This document shows, piece after piece, positions 18,918-27,972 of a stretch of 64,000 nucleotides of DNA (position 1 is the stretch's first letter; the number at the start of each line of letters is the position of its first letter). Made by a program: the position numbers and the translations under genes. The notes beneath the pieces are model-generated. The model did no database searches. It was not told where the DNA came from and was given only the letters and a program-made list of their open reading frames with translations. The DNA is from Salinibacterium sp. ZJ450 (GTDB taxonomy: Bacteria > Actinomycetota > Actinomycetes > Actinomycetales > Microbacteriaceae): contig NZ_CP061771.1 in assembly GCF_011751885.2 (NCBI RefSeq), positions 3,410,001 to 3,474,000 on the forward strand, given 5' to 3'.

Positions 18918-19454
18918 TTAAAGCTCCCGTTGCAGCCGGTAGAGGACGTGCTTCTGCAACGGATGACCCGGCGCGAGGTTTGGGTGGTCGAAGTCGTCGG
19001 CGGGGTTGTGCGTCATTCCGAGCCGCCGCATCACCGCGCGGGAACGCTCGTTTGCCGGCGCAGTGAACGACACGATCTCGTCGAGGTGCAGTGTGTCGAA
19101 GGCGAACCGCACTGCGGCGCGGGCCGCTTCGGTCGCGTAGCCGTGGCCCCATGCGGCCCGGGCAAGACGCCAGCCGACCTCCACCGCCGGAGTGAATGGC
19201 GCCTCGAACGGGACGCGGCTCAGCCCGGTGAATCCGACAAAGGTACCCTCCCGTTCTACGGCCCAGAGTCCGAACCCTTCGCGGTCGAAGTGCTGCGCAA
19301 TCCGTTCGGCTAGGACGTCACTCTGATCGGCGGTCAGCACAGCAGGGAAATGCTCCATGACCTCGGGATCAGCGTTCATTGCGGCGAACGGTGCCAGATC
19401 TGCAGGTGTCCACCCTCGCAGCAGTAGTCGCTCGGTACGCAGCATGTCAGTCAC
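18918..19454 (-). CDS. GNAT N-acetyltransferase, RimJ/RimL type
   Basis: 178 residues with a full RimJ/RimL-like GNAT domain: TERLLLRGWTPADLAPF at the N-terminus, EVGWRLARAAWGHGYATEAA as the CoA-binding region (GHGYA), and ANERSRAVMRRLGM near the end. Members acetylate protein N-termini or small molecules; the target is not evident. The frame opens at GTG 19454 with ATG three codons in at 19445; neither has a clear ribosome-binding site. The PlsC-like gene follows at 25 bp. Confidence 0.88.
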   Translation of the reverse strand: MTDMLRTERLLLRGWTPADLAPFAAMNADPEVMEHFPAVLTADQSDVLAERIAQHFDREGFGLWAVEREGTFVGFTGLSRVPFEAPFTPAVEVGWRLARAAWGHGYATEAARAAVRFAFDTLHLDEIVSFTAPANERSRAVMRRLGMTHNPADDFDHPNLAPGHPLQKHVLYRLQREL

Positions 19455-19593
19455 AGCGCATCACCACTTGTCCGGACCGACCCCGCCTCGCGGGACCGGC
19501 ACCCCGTCCGTACTGCTCCGCACCACCTGGCCAGTAGCCTGTCCGAACTGCCCCTCGCGTTGACCGGCAACCTGTCCGGACCGCCTCGCCATG

Positions 19594-19628
19594 CCACGCC
19601 ACGCCACGCCACGCCACGCCACGCCACG
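19594..19628. repeat. CCACG pentanucleotide microsatellite, 7 copies
   Basis: Seven perfect, contiguous CCACG units fill 19594-19628 in the gap between the GNAT and RecQ genes. A period of five would shift frame if coding, which agrees with the gap being non-coding. The flanks (19460-19590) hold loosely repeated GTCCG-GACCG segments. Confidence 0.95.
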
Positions 19629-19683
19629 CGCGACTATCACCCATCCAGACCGACTCCGCCGCGCCCCACACGTTGTGAGCCGC

Positions 19684-21498
19684 TTACCCTGCCACCACGC
19701 CGAGCACCGCGTCACCGTAGGTCTCGAGCTTCTTCTCGCCGACGCCGCTGATCGTGGACAGCTCCTCGAGCGAACTCGGCCGGGTCACCGCGATACCGCG
19801 CAGGGTCGCGTCGCCGAACACCACGTACGCCGGCACACCCTGCTCCCGGGCAACCCCAGCCCGCCAGGCGCGCAGTTGTTCGAACAGGTCAGTGGCTGAT
19901 ACCGGCAGGTCGACCGGAGCTGACCGCCGGGAGCCGCCGCTCGCCCGCCGGGCTGATCCGTTGCGGGGTGCTTCCTTGCGCAGGCGCACCTCCCGGCCGC
20001 CGCTCAGCACCTGGCCGCTCGCCTCGGTGATGACCAGGGTGCCGTAGCCGTCGGCGGACACGGACAGCAGCCCCTGCGCGAGCAGCTGGCGCACCACGCC
20101 GCGCCACTCCGCCTCGGACAGGTCGGTTCCGATGCCGAACGTGGTGAGCGCGTCGTGCCCCTGCTGCGACATCCGTTCGGTCTGCTTGCCCAGCAGGATG
20201 TCAATGATGTGGCCGGCGCCAAACTGCTGGCCGCGTTCCCGCTTCAGCCGTACGACCGTGGAGAGCAGCTTCTGAGCCGGGACGGTGCCGTCCCAGCCTT
20301 CGACCGGTTGCAGGCAGGTATCGCAGTTGCCGCACGGTGTCGATTCCTCACCGAAGTATTTGAGCAGCTGCACTCGGCGGCATTCGATGGTCTCGCAGAG
20401 CGCGAGCATGGCGTCGAGGTGCTGGCTGAGTTTGCGGCGGTGCTCGGCATCGCCGTCATTGTCGGCGATCATGCGGCGTTGCTGCACGACATCCTGTAGC
20501 CCGTAGGCGAGCCACGCGGTGGAGGGCAGTCCATCACGGCCGGCGCGGCCGGTTTCTTGGTAGTAGCCCTCGACGCTCTTCGGCAGGTCGAGGTGGGCGA
20601 CGAAGCGCACATCGGGCTTATCGATGCCCATGCCGAACGCGATGGTCGCCACCATCACGAGGCCGTCGTCGCGGAGGAACCGGGACTGGTTCGCGGCGCG
20701 CACCTCGGCCGGGAGGCCCGCGTGGTACGGCAGGGCGGGCACGCCGTTCTCGGCAAGGAACGCGGCGGTCTTCTCCACCGACGCGCGCGACAGGCAGTAG
20801 ACGATGCCCGCGTCGCCGGGGTGTTCGGTGCGGATCAGGTCGAGCAACTGTTTCTGCGGCTGCTGCTTGGGAGCGATGCGGTACTGGATGTTCGGGCGGT
20901 CGAAGCTCGACACGAAGTGACGGGCAGCGCCGAGGTCGAGTCGGGTGGTGATCTCGCGGTGGGTGGCCTCGGTGGCGGTGGCGGTGAGGGCGATGCGCGG
21001 TACGTTCGGCCAGCGCTCATGCAGCATCGACAGGGTGAGGTAGTCGGGCCGGAAGTCGTGGCCCCACTGCGCCACGCAGTGCGCTTCGTCGATGGCGAAC
21101 AGGGCGACCGTTCCTCGTTCGAGCAGCGCGGCGGTCGACTCCAGCTTGAGGCGCTCTGGTGCGAGGTAGAGCAGGTCGAGTTCGCCGGCGACGAAGGCGG
21201 CCTCGACCCGGGCGCGCTCCTCGAAGGACTGAGTCGAGTTGAGGAACGCCGCGCGGGCACCCACCGCAGAGAGGGCGTCAACCTGGTCTTGCATGAGGGC
21301 GATCAGCGGTGAGACGACAACGCCGGTTCCCTCCCGGACGAGCGCGGGAATCTGGTAACACAGCGACTTTCCGCCGCCGGTGGGCATCAGCACCAGGGCG
21401 TCGCCGCCGGCGATCACGTGCTGCACGATCTCTTCTTGCTGCCCGCGGAACGAGTCGTACCCGAACGTGGTCTCGAGTACGGAGAGGGCGGGAGTCAT
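19684..21498 (-). CDS. recQ: ATP-dependent DNA helicase RecQ
   Basis: 604 residues, a complete RecQ. Motif 0 is [10 protein letters not shown] at residues 12-21, Walker A MPTGGGKS near 38-45, the DEAH box [18 protein letters not shown] near 136, motif [12 protein letters not shown] near 310, and a zinc-binding cluster with C-ECRR and CGNCDTC near 365-400. A winged-helix RQC region follows, then an HRDC domain at the C-terminus ([20 protein letters not shown]). It unwinds DNA 3'-5' in recombination and repair. ATG at 21498 has TACCCT seven bases upstream, suggesting leaderless expression. Confidence 0.97.
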   Translation of the reverse strand: MTPALSVLETTFGYDSFRGQQEEIVQHVIAGGDALVLMPTGGGKSLCYQIPALVREGTGVVVSPLIALMQDQVDALSAVGARAAFLNSTQSFEERARVEAAFVAGELDLLYLAPERLKLESTAALLERGTVALFAIDEAHCVAQWGHDFRPDYLTLSMLHERWPNVPRIALTATATEATHREITTRLDLGAARHFVSSFDRPNIQYRIAPKQQPQKQLLDLIRTEHPGDAGIVYCLSRASVEKTAAFLAENGVPALPYHAGLPAEVRAANQSRFLRDDGLVMVATIAFGMGIDKPDVRFVAHLDLPKSVEGYYQETGRAGRDGLPSTAWLAYGLQDVVQQRRMIADNDGDAEHRRKLSQHLDAMLALCETIECRRVQLLKYFGEESTPCGNCDTCLQPVEGWDGTVPAQKLLSTVVRLKRERGQQFGAGHIIDILLGKQTERMSQQGHDALTTFGIGTDLSEAEWRGVVRQLLAQGLLSVSADGYGTLVITEASGQVLSGGREVRLRKEAPRNGSARRASGGSRRSAPVDLPVSATDLFEQLRAWRAGVAREQGVPAYVVFGDATLRGIAVTRPSSLEELSTISGVGEKKLETYGDAVLGVVAG

Positions 21499-21754
21499 GC
21501 GATCAAGGGTAGCCGCGGCGTCTGACGCGAACTGTCAGCGATGGACGACCGGGGGCTGTCGACCAGTGTGGACGACGGGCTCTTTCCGGCGAGGGTGGAT
21601 GACCGGCGCTTGGCAGCAAGCAAAACAAGTGCGACAAGCGGGACAAGGACGGCAAGGACGACGACGACGACACGCGAGACATGGACGGCAAGCGCGGCGT
21701 GGATGCGTAATATCGACGCCGCGGCCGCGGTGGGCTGGTTGGTCGGCGGGGTTC

Positions 21755-23275
21755 TCATGCGGGGCGTTGTTGTAGGTCGGCGAGTGCTTGGCTGCGGGAG
21801 GGCATGGGTCGGGGTTTTTGTTGCGGGTCGACCGCGGCGGGTGGGATCAGCCAGTACTGTCCGTGGGCGCGGGTGATGCTCCAGCCGTGGTCGTGGAGCA
21901 GCAGGTGGTGATGTCGGCAGAGCAGGATGCCGTTGTCGATATCGGTCAGCCCGTGGTCGCGGTCCCATTCGTCGATGTGGTGTGCTTCGCACCAGGAGGC
22001 GGGGCGGTCACAGTCCGGCCACATGCAGCCGCCGTCTCGGGCGGCGAGGACCAGTCGTTGTTTCGGGTTGAACAGGCGTTGTTCGCGGCCGAGGCGGAGC
22101 GATTGGCCGTCGTCGCCGAAGCTGATCGGCACGACTCCGGCCTCGCACATGGCCCGGGTGATGGTCTGCATCGACACCGGCACCTTTTGTCCCTCGATCC
22201 AGCCGCGGCCGTCGGGCTTGTGCAGTTCGGTTTCGGCGACCAGCAGGCGGACGGCGGGTTTGCGGCTGCCGCAGATCTGTCCGGGGTCGGCGTCGATGCC
22301 CAGCTGGAGCAGGGCGAGGAAGCCGTCGAAGGCGAGCTGTTCCGGGGAGCGCGGGTCGGATTCGATGGCCTCGGCCCGGGCCAGCTCGGCCGGGGTCACG
22401 AACCGGGGGCCGCCGCGTTTGGGTGAGGTGAGGGCGTCGATGGTTTCATCGATCAGCTCGGCGTTCTCCGGGTCGGCGGTGATCACGTAGCGGGTCATCC
22501 CGTCCGGTTGCCGGTAGCGGCGGATGCTGCGCGCCTGGTGCAGCGCCCGTTCCCGGTCCAGGATGCCGGCCGCGTCCAGTTCGTCGCGGAGCTCCCGGGC
22601 CCGCCGGTAGAGCCGGTCGGCGGACAGCTCCGGGGCCTCGGCGAGTAACCGCAGCACCGCCCCGGCCAGATCGGCCACCGTCACCCCGCCTCCGCCGGCA
22701 GCAGCGCCCGCGCCCGCGCCAGCAGCGCCGGCAGCGGTGTCGTGGTCGGTGCCGGCAGCAGCAGTGTGGGAGTCGGCGCCGCGCTGCTCGGCCGGCAGGT
22801 CGCCCAGGCCGTTGCGGATCGCCTCGGCCTTCGCCACCGACAGCTCGTCGCGGGCCACCGCCCGGCCGACCTCGTCCAGCCAGGGCCGGGACTGCTTGAA
22901 CGACCGCTCCGTGGTGGGGTCGCCGGCATCCGTCTCGGCCGCGTTCACCATGATCGCGCCGACGCTGACCAGGGTTCTGGCCTCGGCCTCGGTCACCCCG
23001 GTGGTGGCGGCCACGAACTTCTCCGGAGTGCGGTGCCCGGTGCGTTGCGCCAGCCCGTCGTGGCCGAGTTCCGGTGCCGAGCGGCGGGCGATCTCGCCGA
23101 CCACCGCGGCGCTGCGGACCTGCACCGAGCGGGTCAGCTCGGCGTAGCCGGCCTGCCAGTCCAGCAACCGGTCATCGGACAGCGCGGCCAGGGTGGCCTG
23201 CTCCACCGACAGCGCGCCGACCGCCGCGAGGGCGGCGGTGAGCGCTTGCAGGTCGGGGAGCGTGGTCTGGGGCAT
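21755..23275 (-). CDS. DUF222 / HNH endonuclease-domain protein (13E12 repeat-like)
   Basis: 506 residues. DUF222 spans most of the N-terminal two thirds; a low-complexity Ala/Gly tract (about residues 170-190, TAAGAAGAGAGAAAGGGG) interrupts it. The C-terminal HNH nuclease motif reads CMWPDCDRPASWCEAHHI, then DNGILLCRHHHLLLH, so both zinc cysteines and catalytic histidines are present. Start taken as ATG 23275 at MPQTTLP; the open frame reaches 23386 but begins with arginine/leucine-rich unlikely sequence. Mycobacterial 13E12 proteins are known LexA targets and a LexA-like box lies just upstream here. Its DNA target and role are unknown. Confidence 0.88.
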   Translation of the reverse strand: MPQTTLPDLQALTAALAAVGALSVEQATLAALSDDRLLDWQAGYAELTRSVQVRSAAVVGEIARRSAPELGHDGLAQRTGHRTPEKFVAATTGVTEAEARTLVSVGAIMVNAAETDAGDPTTERSFKQSRPWLDEVGRAVARDELSVAKAEAIRNGLGDLPAEQRGADSHTAAAGTDHDTAAGAAGAGAGAAAGGGGVTVADLAGAVLRLLAEAPELSADRLYRRARELRDELDAAGILDRERALHQARSIRRYRQPDGMTRYVITADPENAELIDETIDALTSPKRGGPRFVTPAELARAEAIESDPRSPEQLAFDGFLALLQLGIDADPGQICGSRKPAVRLLVAETELHKPDGRGWIEGQKVPVSMQTITRAMCEAGVVPISFGDDGQSLRLGREQRLFNPKQRLVLAARDGGCMWPDCDRPASWCEAHHIDEWDRDHGLTDIDNGILLCRHHHLLLHDHGWSITRAHGQYWLIPPAAVDPQQKPRPMPSRSQALADLQQRPA

Positions 23276-23294
23276 GCACCCATTTTCGCAGGAT

Positions 23295-23310
23295 TCGAAG
23301 GTATGTTCTA
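23295..23310. promoter_or_regulatory. Probable LexA (SOS) box upstream of the DUF222/HNH gene
   Basis: TCGAAGGTATGTTCTA matches the actinobacterial LexA consensus TCGAAC-N4-GTTCGA at 10 of 12 fixed positions and lies 19-35 bases before the ATG at 23275. The 13E12 family is SOS-regulated in mycobacteria, which supports the call; two mismatches (one per half-site) leave doubt. Confidence 0.55.
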
Positions 23311-23407
23311 CTGAATTTGGTAAGTTGTGAAAGTTCTTCTTGTGGAGGAGAAGACGCGCGAGGCGGGTTGGACGCAGTCGGCCCACGACCGAACCCAGCT
23401 CCCTGCC

Positions 23408-25633
23408 TCACCCCCGCCACAGCGGCAGCACCGGAGTCCCGGGCGGCTCGAACCCCATCACCTGCCCGTAAAACGACAACTCGGCCTGCGCCGCGTGGAT
23501 GATCGTTTGCGCCCGCACGAAGCCGTGCGACTCCCCCACGTACTCCACGTGCGCGTGCGGGATGCCGTTGGCCACCAACGCATCACGGAACCGCTTCGCC
23601 TGCTCCGGCGCGACGATCGTGTCATCGGTCCCGTGCAGCAGCAGCACCGGACACGACAGCGCGTCCACCCGGTTGAGCGGCGCCCGCTGCTGGTAGAGCA
23701 GCGCCGACTCCGGCAGCGGCCCGACCAGCCCGTCCAGGTAGCGCGATTCGAAGTCGTGCATGTCCTCGGCGAGCGCGGTCAGGTCAGCGACACCGAAGTA
23801 AGAGGTACCGCAGGCGAACACGTCGGACGAGGTCAGCGCCGCCAACACCGTCAGCCCACCAGCCGAGCCTCCGCGAATCGCCAGTCGCTTGGGGTCGGCG
23901 AGCGCGGCATCCGCCAGTCCCCGCACCGCGCGCACCGTGTCGTCGACGTCGACCACGCCCCACTGCCCCTTCAGCCGCTCCCGATAGGCGCGGCCATAGC
24001 CGGTGGATCCGCCGTAATTCACGTCGATCACGCCGATGCCGCGCGAGGTGAAGTACGCGTACGGAACGTTCAGCATGGGCATCACGTGCGAGGTCGGCCC
24101 TCCGTGCACGAACGCCACATACGGCGGCAACTCCCCGGCGGGCGCCTGAAACTCCGGATTGCGCGGCGCGTAGACCACCGCGTGCACCCCGCCGAACTGC
24201 ACCGTGCGCGCTTCCGGCAGGTACGCGACATCCGGAATCGTATCGACGGACAGACGGATGTCGCGGAGCGTGGCCGCACCTCGCTGGGCGCGCTGCTCGC
24301 GCGGCTCGGCTGGCTCGGCTGGCTCGGGCAACGGGGCCGGCTCGGCCCACTCGCCCAGCCCCCGCAGTTCGCGCAGTCCGGCCGTGTGCTGGGTCCCGCC
24401 GCCGATCAGCAGCGCCCGGTCGCCCGCGACATCGCCGAGCACGATCGACGTGAGCGGCAAGTCGATGTCGGTGAGCGTGCCGCTGGCCGGATCGAGGATG
24501 CCGAGCGTGTCGGTGCCGCGCGTGCGCACCGTGAGCAGCGTGCCGTCGTCGAGCGGCTGGTACCAGCGCATGCCGAGTTGCCACAGGGCGCCGGCGAAGT
24601 CGGCGTCCACCGGGTGCAGCGCGCGCGTGAGTCCGCCGCGGTCGAGCCGGTACAGGTTCCACCAGCCGGTGCGGTCGCTGATCGCGTACAGCGCGTCGTT
24701 GCCGGCCCATTCCGGTTGCAGCACGGACTCGGTGGGTCCGCCGATCAGGATCCGCCAGCTCGTGACGACACCGCCCTCGAGGTCGCCGACCCGCAGCTCG
24801 GTGCCGTCCCACGGCATCTGCGGATGGTTCCAGGCGATCCACGCGATCCGGGTGCCGTCCGGCGAGATGCGCGGATAGGCAAGAAAGCGGGAACCGGCCA
24901 CGATTGAACGGATGCCGCGGGGTTCGGTTGGGGCGGATGGTGCGGGCACGGCGGGCGTAGCGGTGTCGGCGGGCGTAGCGGTCTCGGCGGGCGTAGCGGT
25001 CTCGGCGGGCGTAGCGGTCTCGGCGGGCGTAGCGGTCTCGGCGGGCGTAGCGGTCTCGGCGGGCGTAGCGGTCTCGGCGGGCGTAGCGGTCTCGGCGGGC
25101 GCGGCTCCGGTCGAGGCAGCATCGGTTGCCACAGTGGCGGTAGACACGTCGTCGGCCCCGCCCGCGGCGCTCCCGTCGAGCGGCACGGCCACGATGTCCC
25201 GCGAGATCCGGCCGTCGCGGTGGGTCTCGCGCACCGCGATCACCTCGTCGCCGTGCACGGTGAGTTCGGCAAAGCGCATGCCCTGATCGACCGGGCTGAG
25301 CGGCACCGGGTCGGTGGCGCCGGGGTCGAGGCGGTAGAGGCGCTGGTCGGAGAATTCCGCGAACACGAGCGCACCGGCATCCGTCACCGTCCACGCGCCG
25401 CCGCCGTACTCATGCACGCGGGTGCGGGCATTCCACGGCGTGGGCAGCACGTCGACCGGTTCGCCATCCTGCATGCGGCGCACCGCGAGCCGGCCACCCT
25501 CGGTCGGTCGCGCCTCGAGCCACCAGATCTCGTCGCCGACGTACGCGCCGCCGGAGAGCGGATGTCCGCTCGCCACGAGCTCGGAGGCCTCGATCGGGGA
25601 CGTCCATGATCCGTACGGCGCTGTGCTGGTCAT
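23408..25633 (-). CDS. S9-family prolyl oligopeptidase-like serine peptidase
   Basis: 741 residues. A beta-propeller (about 1-450) precedes an alpha/beta-hydrolase domain. The catalytic serine is in RGGSAGGL (about S590), the aspartate in LLHGTDDT and the histidine in VGESHGF. NYGGSTGYGRAYRERLKGQWG before the serine is typical of acylaminoacyl-/dipeptidyl-peptidase members. No signal peptide, so cytoplasmic. Odd feature: within the propeller (about residues 180-230) seven AETATP plus one ADTATP units form a Thr/Pro/Ala linker that the family normally lacks; it is encoded by a perfect minisatellite. ATG 25633 has TAGGCT six bases upstream (leaderless type). Confidence 0.93.
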   Translation of the reverse strand: MTSTAPYGSWTSPIEASELVASGHPLSGGAYVGDEIWWLEARPTEGGRLAVRRMQDGEPVDVLPTPWNARTRVHEYGGGAWTVTDAGALVFAEFSDQRLYRLDPGATDPVPLSPVDQGMRFAELTVHGDEVIAVRETHRDGRISRDIVAVPLDGSAAGGADDVSTATVATDAASTGAAPAETATPAETATPAETATPAETATPAETATPAETATPAETATPADTATPAVPAPSAPTEPRGIRSIVAGSRFLAYPRISPDGTRIAWIAWNHPQMPWDGTELRVGDLEGGVVTSWRILIGGPTESVLQPEWAGNDALYAISDRTGWWNLYRLDRGGLTRALHPVDADFAGALWQLGMRWYQPLDDGTLLTVRTRGTDTLGILDPASGTLTDIDLPLTSIVLGDVAGDRALLIGGGTQHTAGLRELRGLGEWAEPAPLPEPAEPAEPREQRAQRGAATLRDIRLSVDTIPDVAYLPEARTVQFGGVHAVVYAPRNPEFQAPAGELPPYVAFVHGGPTSHVMPMLNVPYAYFTSRGIGVIDVNYGGSTGYGRAYRERLKGQWGVVDVDDTVRAVRGLADAALADPKRLAIRGGSAGGLTVLAALTSSDVFACGTSYFGVADLTALAEDMHDFESRYLDGLVGPLPESALLYQQRAPLNRVDALSCPVLLLHGTDDTIVAPEQAKRFRDALVANGIPHAHVEYVGESHGFVRAQTIIHAAQAELSFYGQVMGFEPPGTPVLPLWRG
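24951..25094. repeat. In-frame 18-bp minisatellite, 8 units, inside the S9 peptidase gene
   Basis: Eight contiguous copies of GCGGGCGTAGCGGTCTCG fill 24951-25094; the only visible change is one G for C in the first unit, which turns one Glu to Asp. A partial unit follows. The 18-bp period keeps the reading frame, so gain or loss of units changes only the length of the (AETATP)n linker. Confidence 0.97.
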
Positions 25634-25677
25634 TGCGTCAGCCTATGACGGGTGCGCCGGGACACGCCCGGGCCTGC

Positions 25678-25723
25678 GCGAACCGATCCACGCTCTGACC
25701 GCGAACCGATCCACGCTCCGACT
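25678..25723. repeat. 23-bp tandem duplication in the S9/cysE gap
   Basis: Two adjacent 23-bp units beginning GCGAACCGATCCACGCTC fill 25678-25700 and 25701-25723, followed by a diverged partial copy. The rest of the gap 25634-25918 shows no gene, hairpin terminator or RNA that I can recognise. Confidence 0.85.
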
Positions 25724-25918
25724 CGCAAGCGATCCCCGCCCGCGTCGAGAGGCGCCGCTACGTCTGCGTCACCTCGTCCGGGCGCCGAGTCGCGCTCCTG
25801 CGCCACCTACTTGTACGTGGCGGAGGACTTGCGGTCGACACGCCGCTAATCCTGGCCGTGCAAGTCGGCGTGGCGCCGGAGGTCCTTACGAACGAACGTG
25901 ATGCGGGCGACAGCCGCC

Positions 25919-26455
25919 CTATTCCGTAGCCGGGCCGAACCCGCCGCCGTCGCGCGGCCGGAACTTCGCCGGCACCCCCGCAAGCAGCGACCCCGGCGGC
26001 GCGGACTTCAGCACGACCGCCGCGGCCGCCACGACACTGTCGGCGCCGATCGTGACGCCGCCGAGCACCGTGGAGCCGGCGCCGAGCACCACGCGATCGC
26101 CGATCCGCGGATGCCGCTGGCCCACCTCGTTGCCTTTACCGCCCAGCGTGACCCCGTGGTACATCAGCACGTCGTCGCCGATCACCGCGGTCTCGCCGAT
26201 GACCACGCCCATGCCGTGGTCAATGAACAGGCGTCGCCCGATCGTCGCCCCGGGATGGATCTCCACCCCGGTCAGGAACCGAGTCCCCTGCGACACCACG
26301 CGGGCCAGAAAGCGCCATCCGCCCCTCCACAGCCGGTGCGCCAGGCGATATCCCCACACCGCGTGCAGGCCCGAGTACGTCAGCCACACCTCGAAGGCGC
26401 CGCGCGCGGCCGGGTCGTTGCGTTGCGCGGCGCGGATGTCGTCGCGAACCGACAC
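25919..26455 (-). CDS. cysE: Serine O-acetyltransferase
   Basis: 178 residues, the short EpsC-like form of CysE. It has the left-handed beta-helix motifs: VEIHPGATIGRRLFIDHG, VIGETAVIGDDV, then YHGVTLGGKG with the conserved His and Gly residues of the active site, and ends with the usual LAGVPAKF. It makes O-acetylserine from serine and acetyl-CoA in the cytoplasm. The GTG start at 26455 follows the cysK TAG stop with no gap (TAGGTG), so it is translationally coupled to the next enzyme of the pathway. Confidence 0.96.
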   Translation of the reverse strand: MSVRDDIRAAQRNDPAARGAFEVWLTYSGLHAVWGYRLAHRLWRGGWRFLARVVSQGTRFLTGVEIHPGATIGRRLFIDHGMGVVIGETAVIGDDVLMYHGVTLGGKGNEVGQRHPRIGDRVVLGAGSTVLGGVTIGADSVVAAAAVVLKSAPPGSLLAGVPAKFRPRDGGGFGPATE

Positions 26456-27394
26456 CTAGTCCCGCAGGTTCTCGTACAGCACCGTCGACAGGTACCGTTC
26501 CCCGAAGCTCGGGATGATCACGACGATGGTCTTGCCGGCGTTCTCCGGACGGTTCGCCAACTGAAGGGCGGCGTACACGGCGGCACCCGACGAAATGCCG
26601 GCGAGGATGCCCTCCTCGGCGGCGAGCCGGCGGGCGGTCTCGACCGACTGGGTGATGTTGACGTCGATGACCTCGTCGTAGACCGTGGTGTCGAGGATGT
26701 CGGGAACGAAGTTTGCCCCGATGCCCTGGATCTTGTGCGGGCCGGGCTGGCCGCCGTTCAGGATCGGCGATTCCTCGGGCTCGACCGCGACCACCTGCAG
26801 CCCCGGCTTGCGCTCCTTGAGCAGCTGCCCGGCGCCGGTGATAGTGCCGCCGGTGCCGACTCCCGCGACGAGGATGTCGACGTCGCCCTCGGTGTCCGCC
26901 CAGATCTCCTCACCGGTGGTCGAGCGGTGGATCGCCGGGTTCGCCTCGTTCGCGAACTGCTGGGCCAGCACCGCACCCGGCGTCGCCGCCACGATCTCCT
27001 CGGCCTTCGCCACCGCCCCGCGCATGCCGTCCGCACCGGTGGTGAGCACGACCTCGGCACCGTACGCGCGCAGCAGCATCTTGCGTTCCGTGCTCATCGT
27101 CTCGGGCATGGTCAGGATGACGCGGTACCCACGTGCCGCGCCCACCATGGCCAACGCGATACCGGTGTTGCCGCTGGTGCCTTCCACGATCGTGCCGCCG
27201 GGCTTCAGCGCGCCGGACTGCTCGGCCGCGTCGACGATCGCCACGCCGATGCGGTCTTTCACGCTCGCCGAGGGGTTGTAGAACTCCAGCTTGGCGAGCA
27301 CCGTGGCGCCTGCGCCCGCGGTGACACGGTTCAGCTGCACGAGCGGGGTGTGTCCGACAACGTCGGTGATCGAGGAATAGACGCGGCGGGTCAT
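26456..27394 (-). CDS. cysK: Cysteine synthase A (O-acetylserine sulfhydrylase)
   Basis: 312 residues, PLP-dependent. The PLP lysine is in [10 protein letters not shown] (about residue 45), the substrate loop is EGTSGNTG, and the phosphate-binding loop is [10 protein letters not shown]. It converts O-acetylserine and sulfide to cysteine. ATG at 27394 has AGGAGA five bases upstream. It heads the cysK-cysE operon, the usual arrangement in actinobacteria and some firmicutes, and the two proteins may form the cysteine synthase complex; CysE's C-terminal Ile tail, normally needed for that, is absent here (it ends GPATE). Confidence 0.97.
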   Translation of the reverse strand: MTRRVYSSITDVVGHTPLVQLNRVTAGAGATVLAKLEFYNPSASVKDRIGVAIVDAAEQSGALKPGGTIVEGTSGNTGIALAMVGAARGYRVILTMPETMSTERKMLLRAYGAEVVLTTGADGMRGAVAKAEEIVAATPGAVLAQQFANEANPAIHRSTTGEEIWADTEGDVDILVAGVGTGGTITGAGQLLKERKPGLQVVAVEPEESPILNGGQPGPHKIQGIGANFVPDILDTTVYDEVIDVNITQSVETARRLAAEEGILAGISSGAAVYAALQLANRPENAGKTIVVIIPSFGERYLSTVLYENLRD

Positions 27395-27506
27395 GGTTTC
27401 TCCTGTGACTGGATGGCTCTACTAAACGTACCGGCACCAGTCGCCGCGTTACGCGATGCGAATCGGTGATGCCGCGCAGACCATGCCTGCTCGCAACACC
27501 CCTAAC

Positions 27507-27548
27507 CGACTCGGCGCCCCCGCTATAACTGGCGCGCCGAGTCGTTTT
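27507..27548 (+). terminator. Terminator-like hairpin with no obvious upstream gene
   Basis: CGACTCGGCGC (27507-27517) and GCGCCGAGTCG (27534-27544) form a perfect 11-bp stem around a 16-nt loop, followed by TTTT on the plus strand. Yet both flanking genes point away from it. It could end a short unannotated plus-strand transcript that starts in the cysK 5' region. Confidence 0.5.
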
Positions 27549-27682
27549 GTGGGGCGGGGAATTCATGGGACGCCGGCGGATGCCGCGGACGGACGGCACT
27601 GACGGATGCCGCCGCAGCGGCCGCGGGACCACAGGCACCGGGCGGGCGTTCGCTGCCCGGCATCCGCCTGACCGGCATCTGG

Positions 27683-27750
27683 ACCATGCGGCGTTTCTCA
27701 CACAGCGCGACGCTACATAGCCCCGCATCGTGTGAGAAACCCCGCGCGGT
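27683..27750. repeat. 68-bp palindromic repeat element, copy 1
   Basis: Arms 27683-27703 and 27730-27750 pair over 21 positions with three mismatches; the core GTTTCTCACAC/GTGTGAGAAAC is perfect. A 26-nt centre is itself nearly palindromic (GCGACGCTA, CA, TAGCCCCGC). A second copy of identical length is at 34115-34182, with 55 of 68 positions the same and the same TTCGG-type flank. See findings. Confidence 0.85.
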
Positions 27751-27972
27751 TCGGAAAGCTCTCTAGGACCCGCGCGACAGCATCACGTGGCCCGGCGCGC
27801 GCACGACCACGCAACCCACGCCCACGCCCACGCCAGCAGCCCGCACCCCGCGCCCGTCGCACCCGCACCCGCAGCACCCGCAACGCGCAACCGCGGGCAC
27901 CCCGCAACAGACACCGCACCCGAGACGGTCACACCCGCCTCAAGTCATATTTGATTCGGTACGGTGGCCAGC

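Larger units (their letters stand above)
27395..27972. other. Long divergent intergenic region with a hairpin and a palindromic repeat
   Basis: This 578-bp gap between divergent cysK and the AhpD-like gene holds a terminator-like hairpin (27507-27548) and the first copy of the 68-bp palindromic element (27683-27750). The stretch 27760-27930 is extremely C-rich on the plus strand (CGCACCCG-type runs) with no convincing frame. TACGGT at 27960-27965 is the likely -10 of the AhpD-like gene. No tRNA-like structure was seen. Confidence 0.6.

Noticed and set aside
21499-21754. Short frames in the gap between RecQ and the DUF222/HNH gene
   Set aside because: Low-complexity GACGAC and TGGA-C/T-GAC repeats generate open frames in several directions; none has a start site or recognisable sequence.
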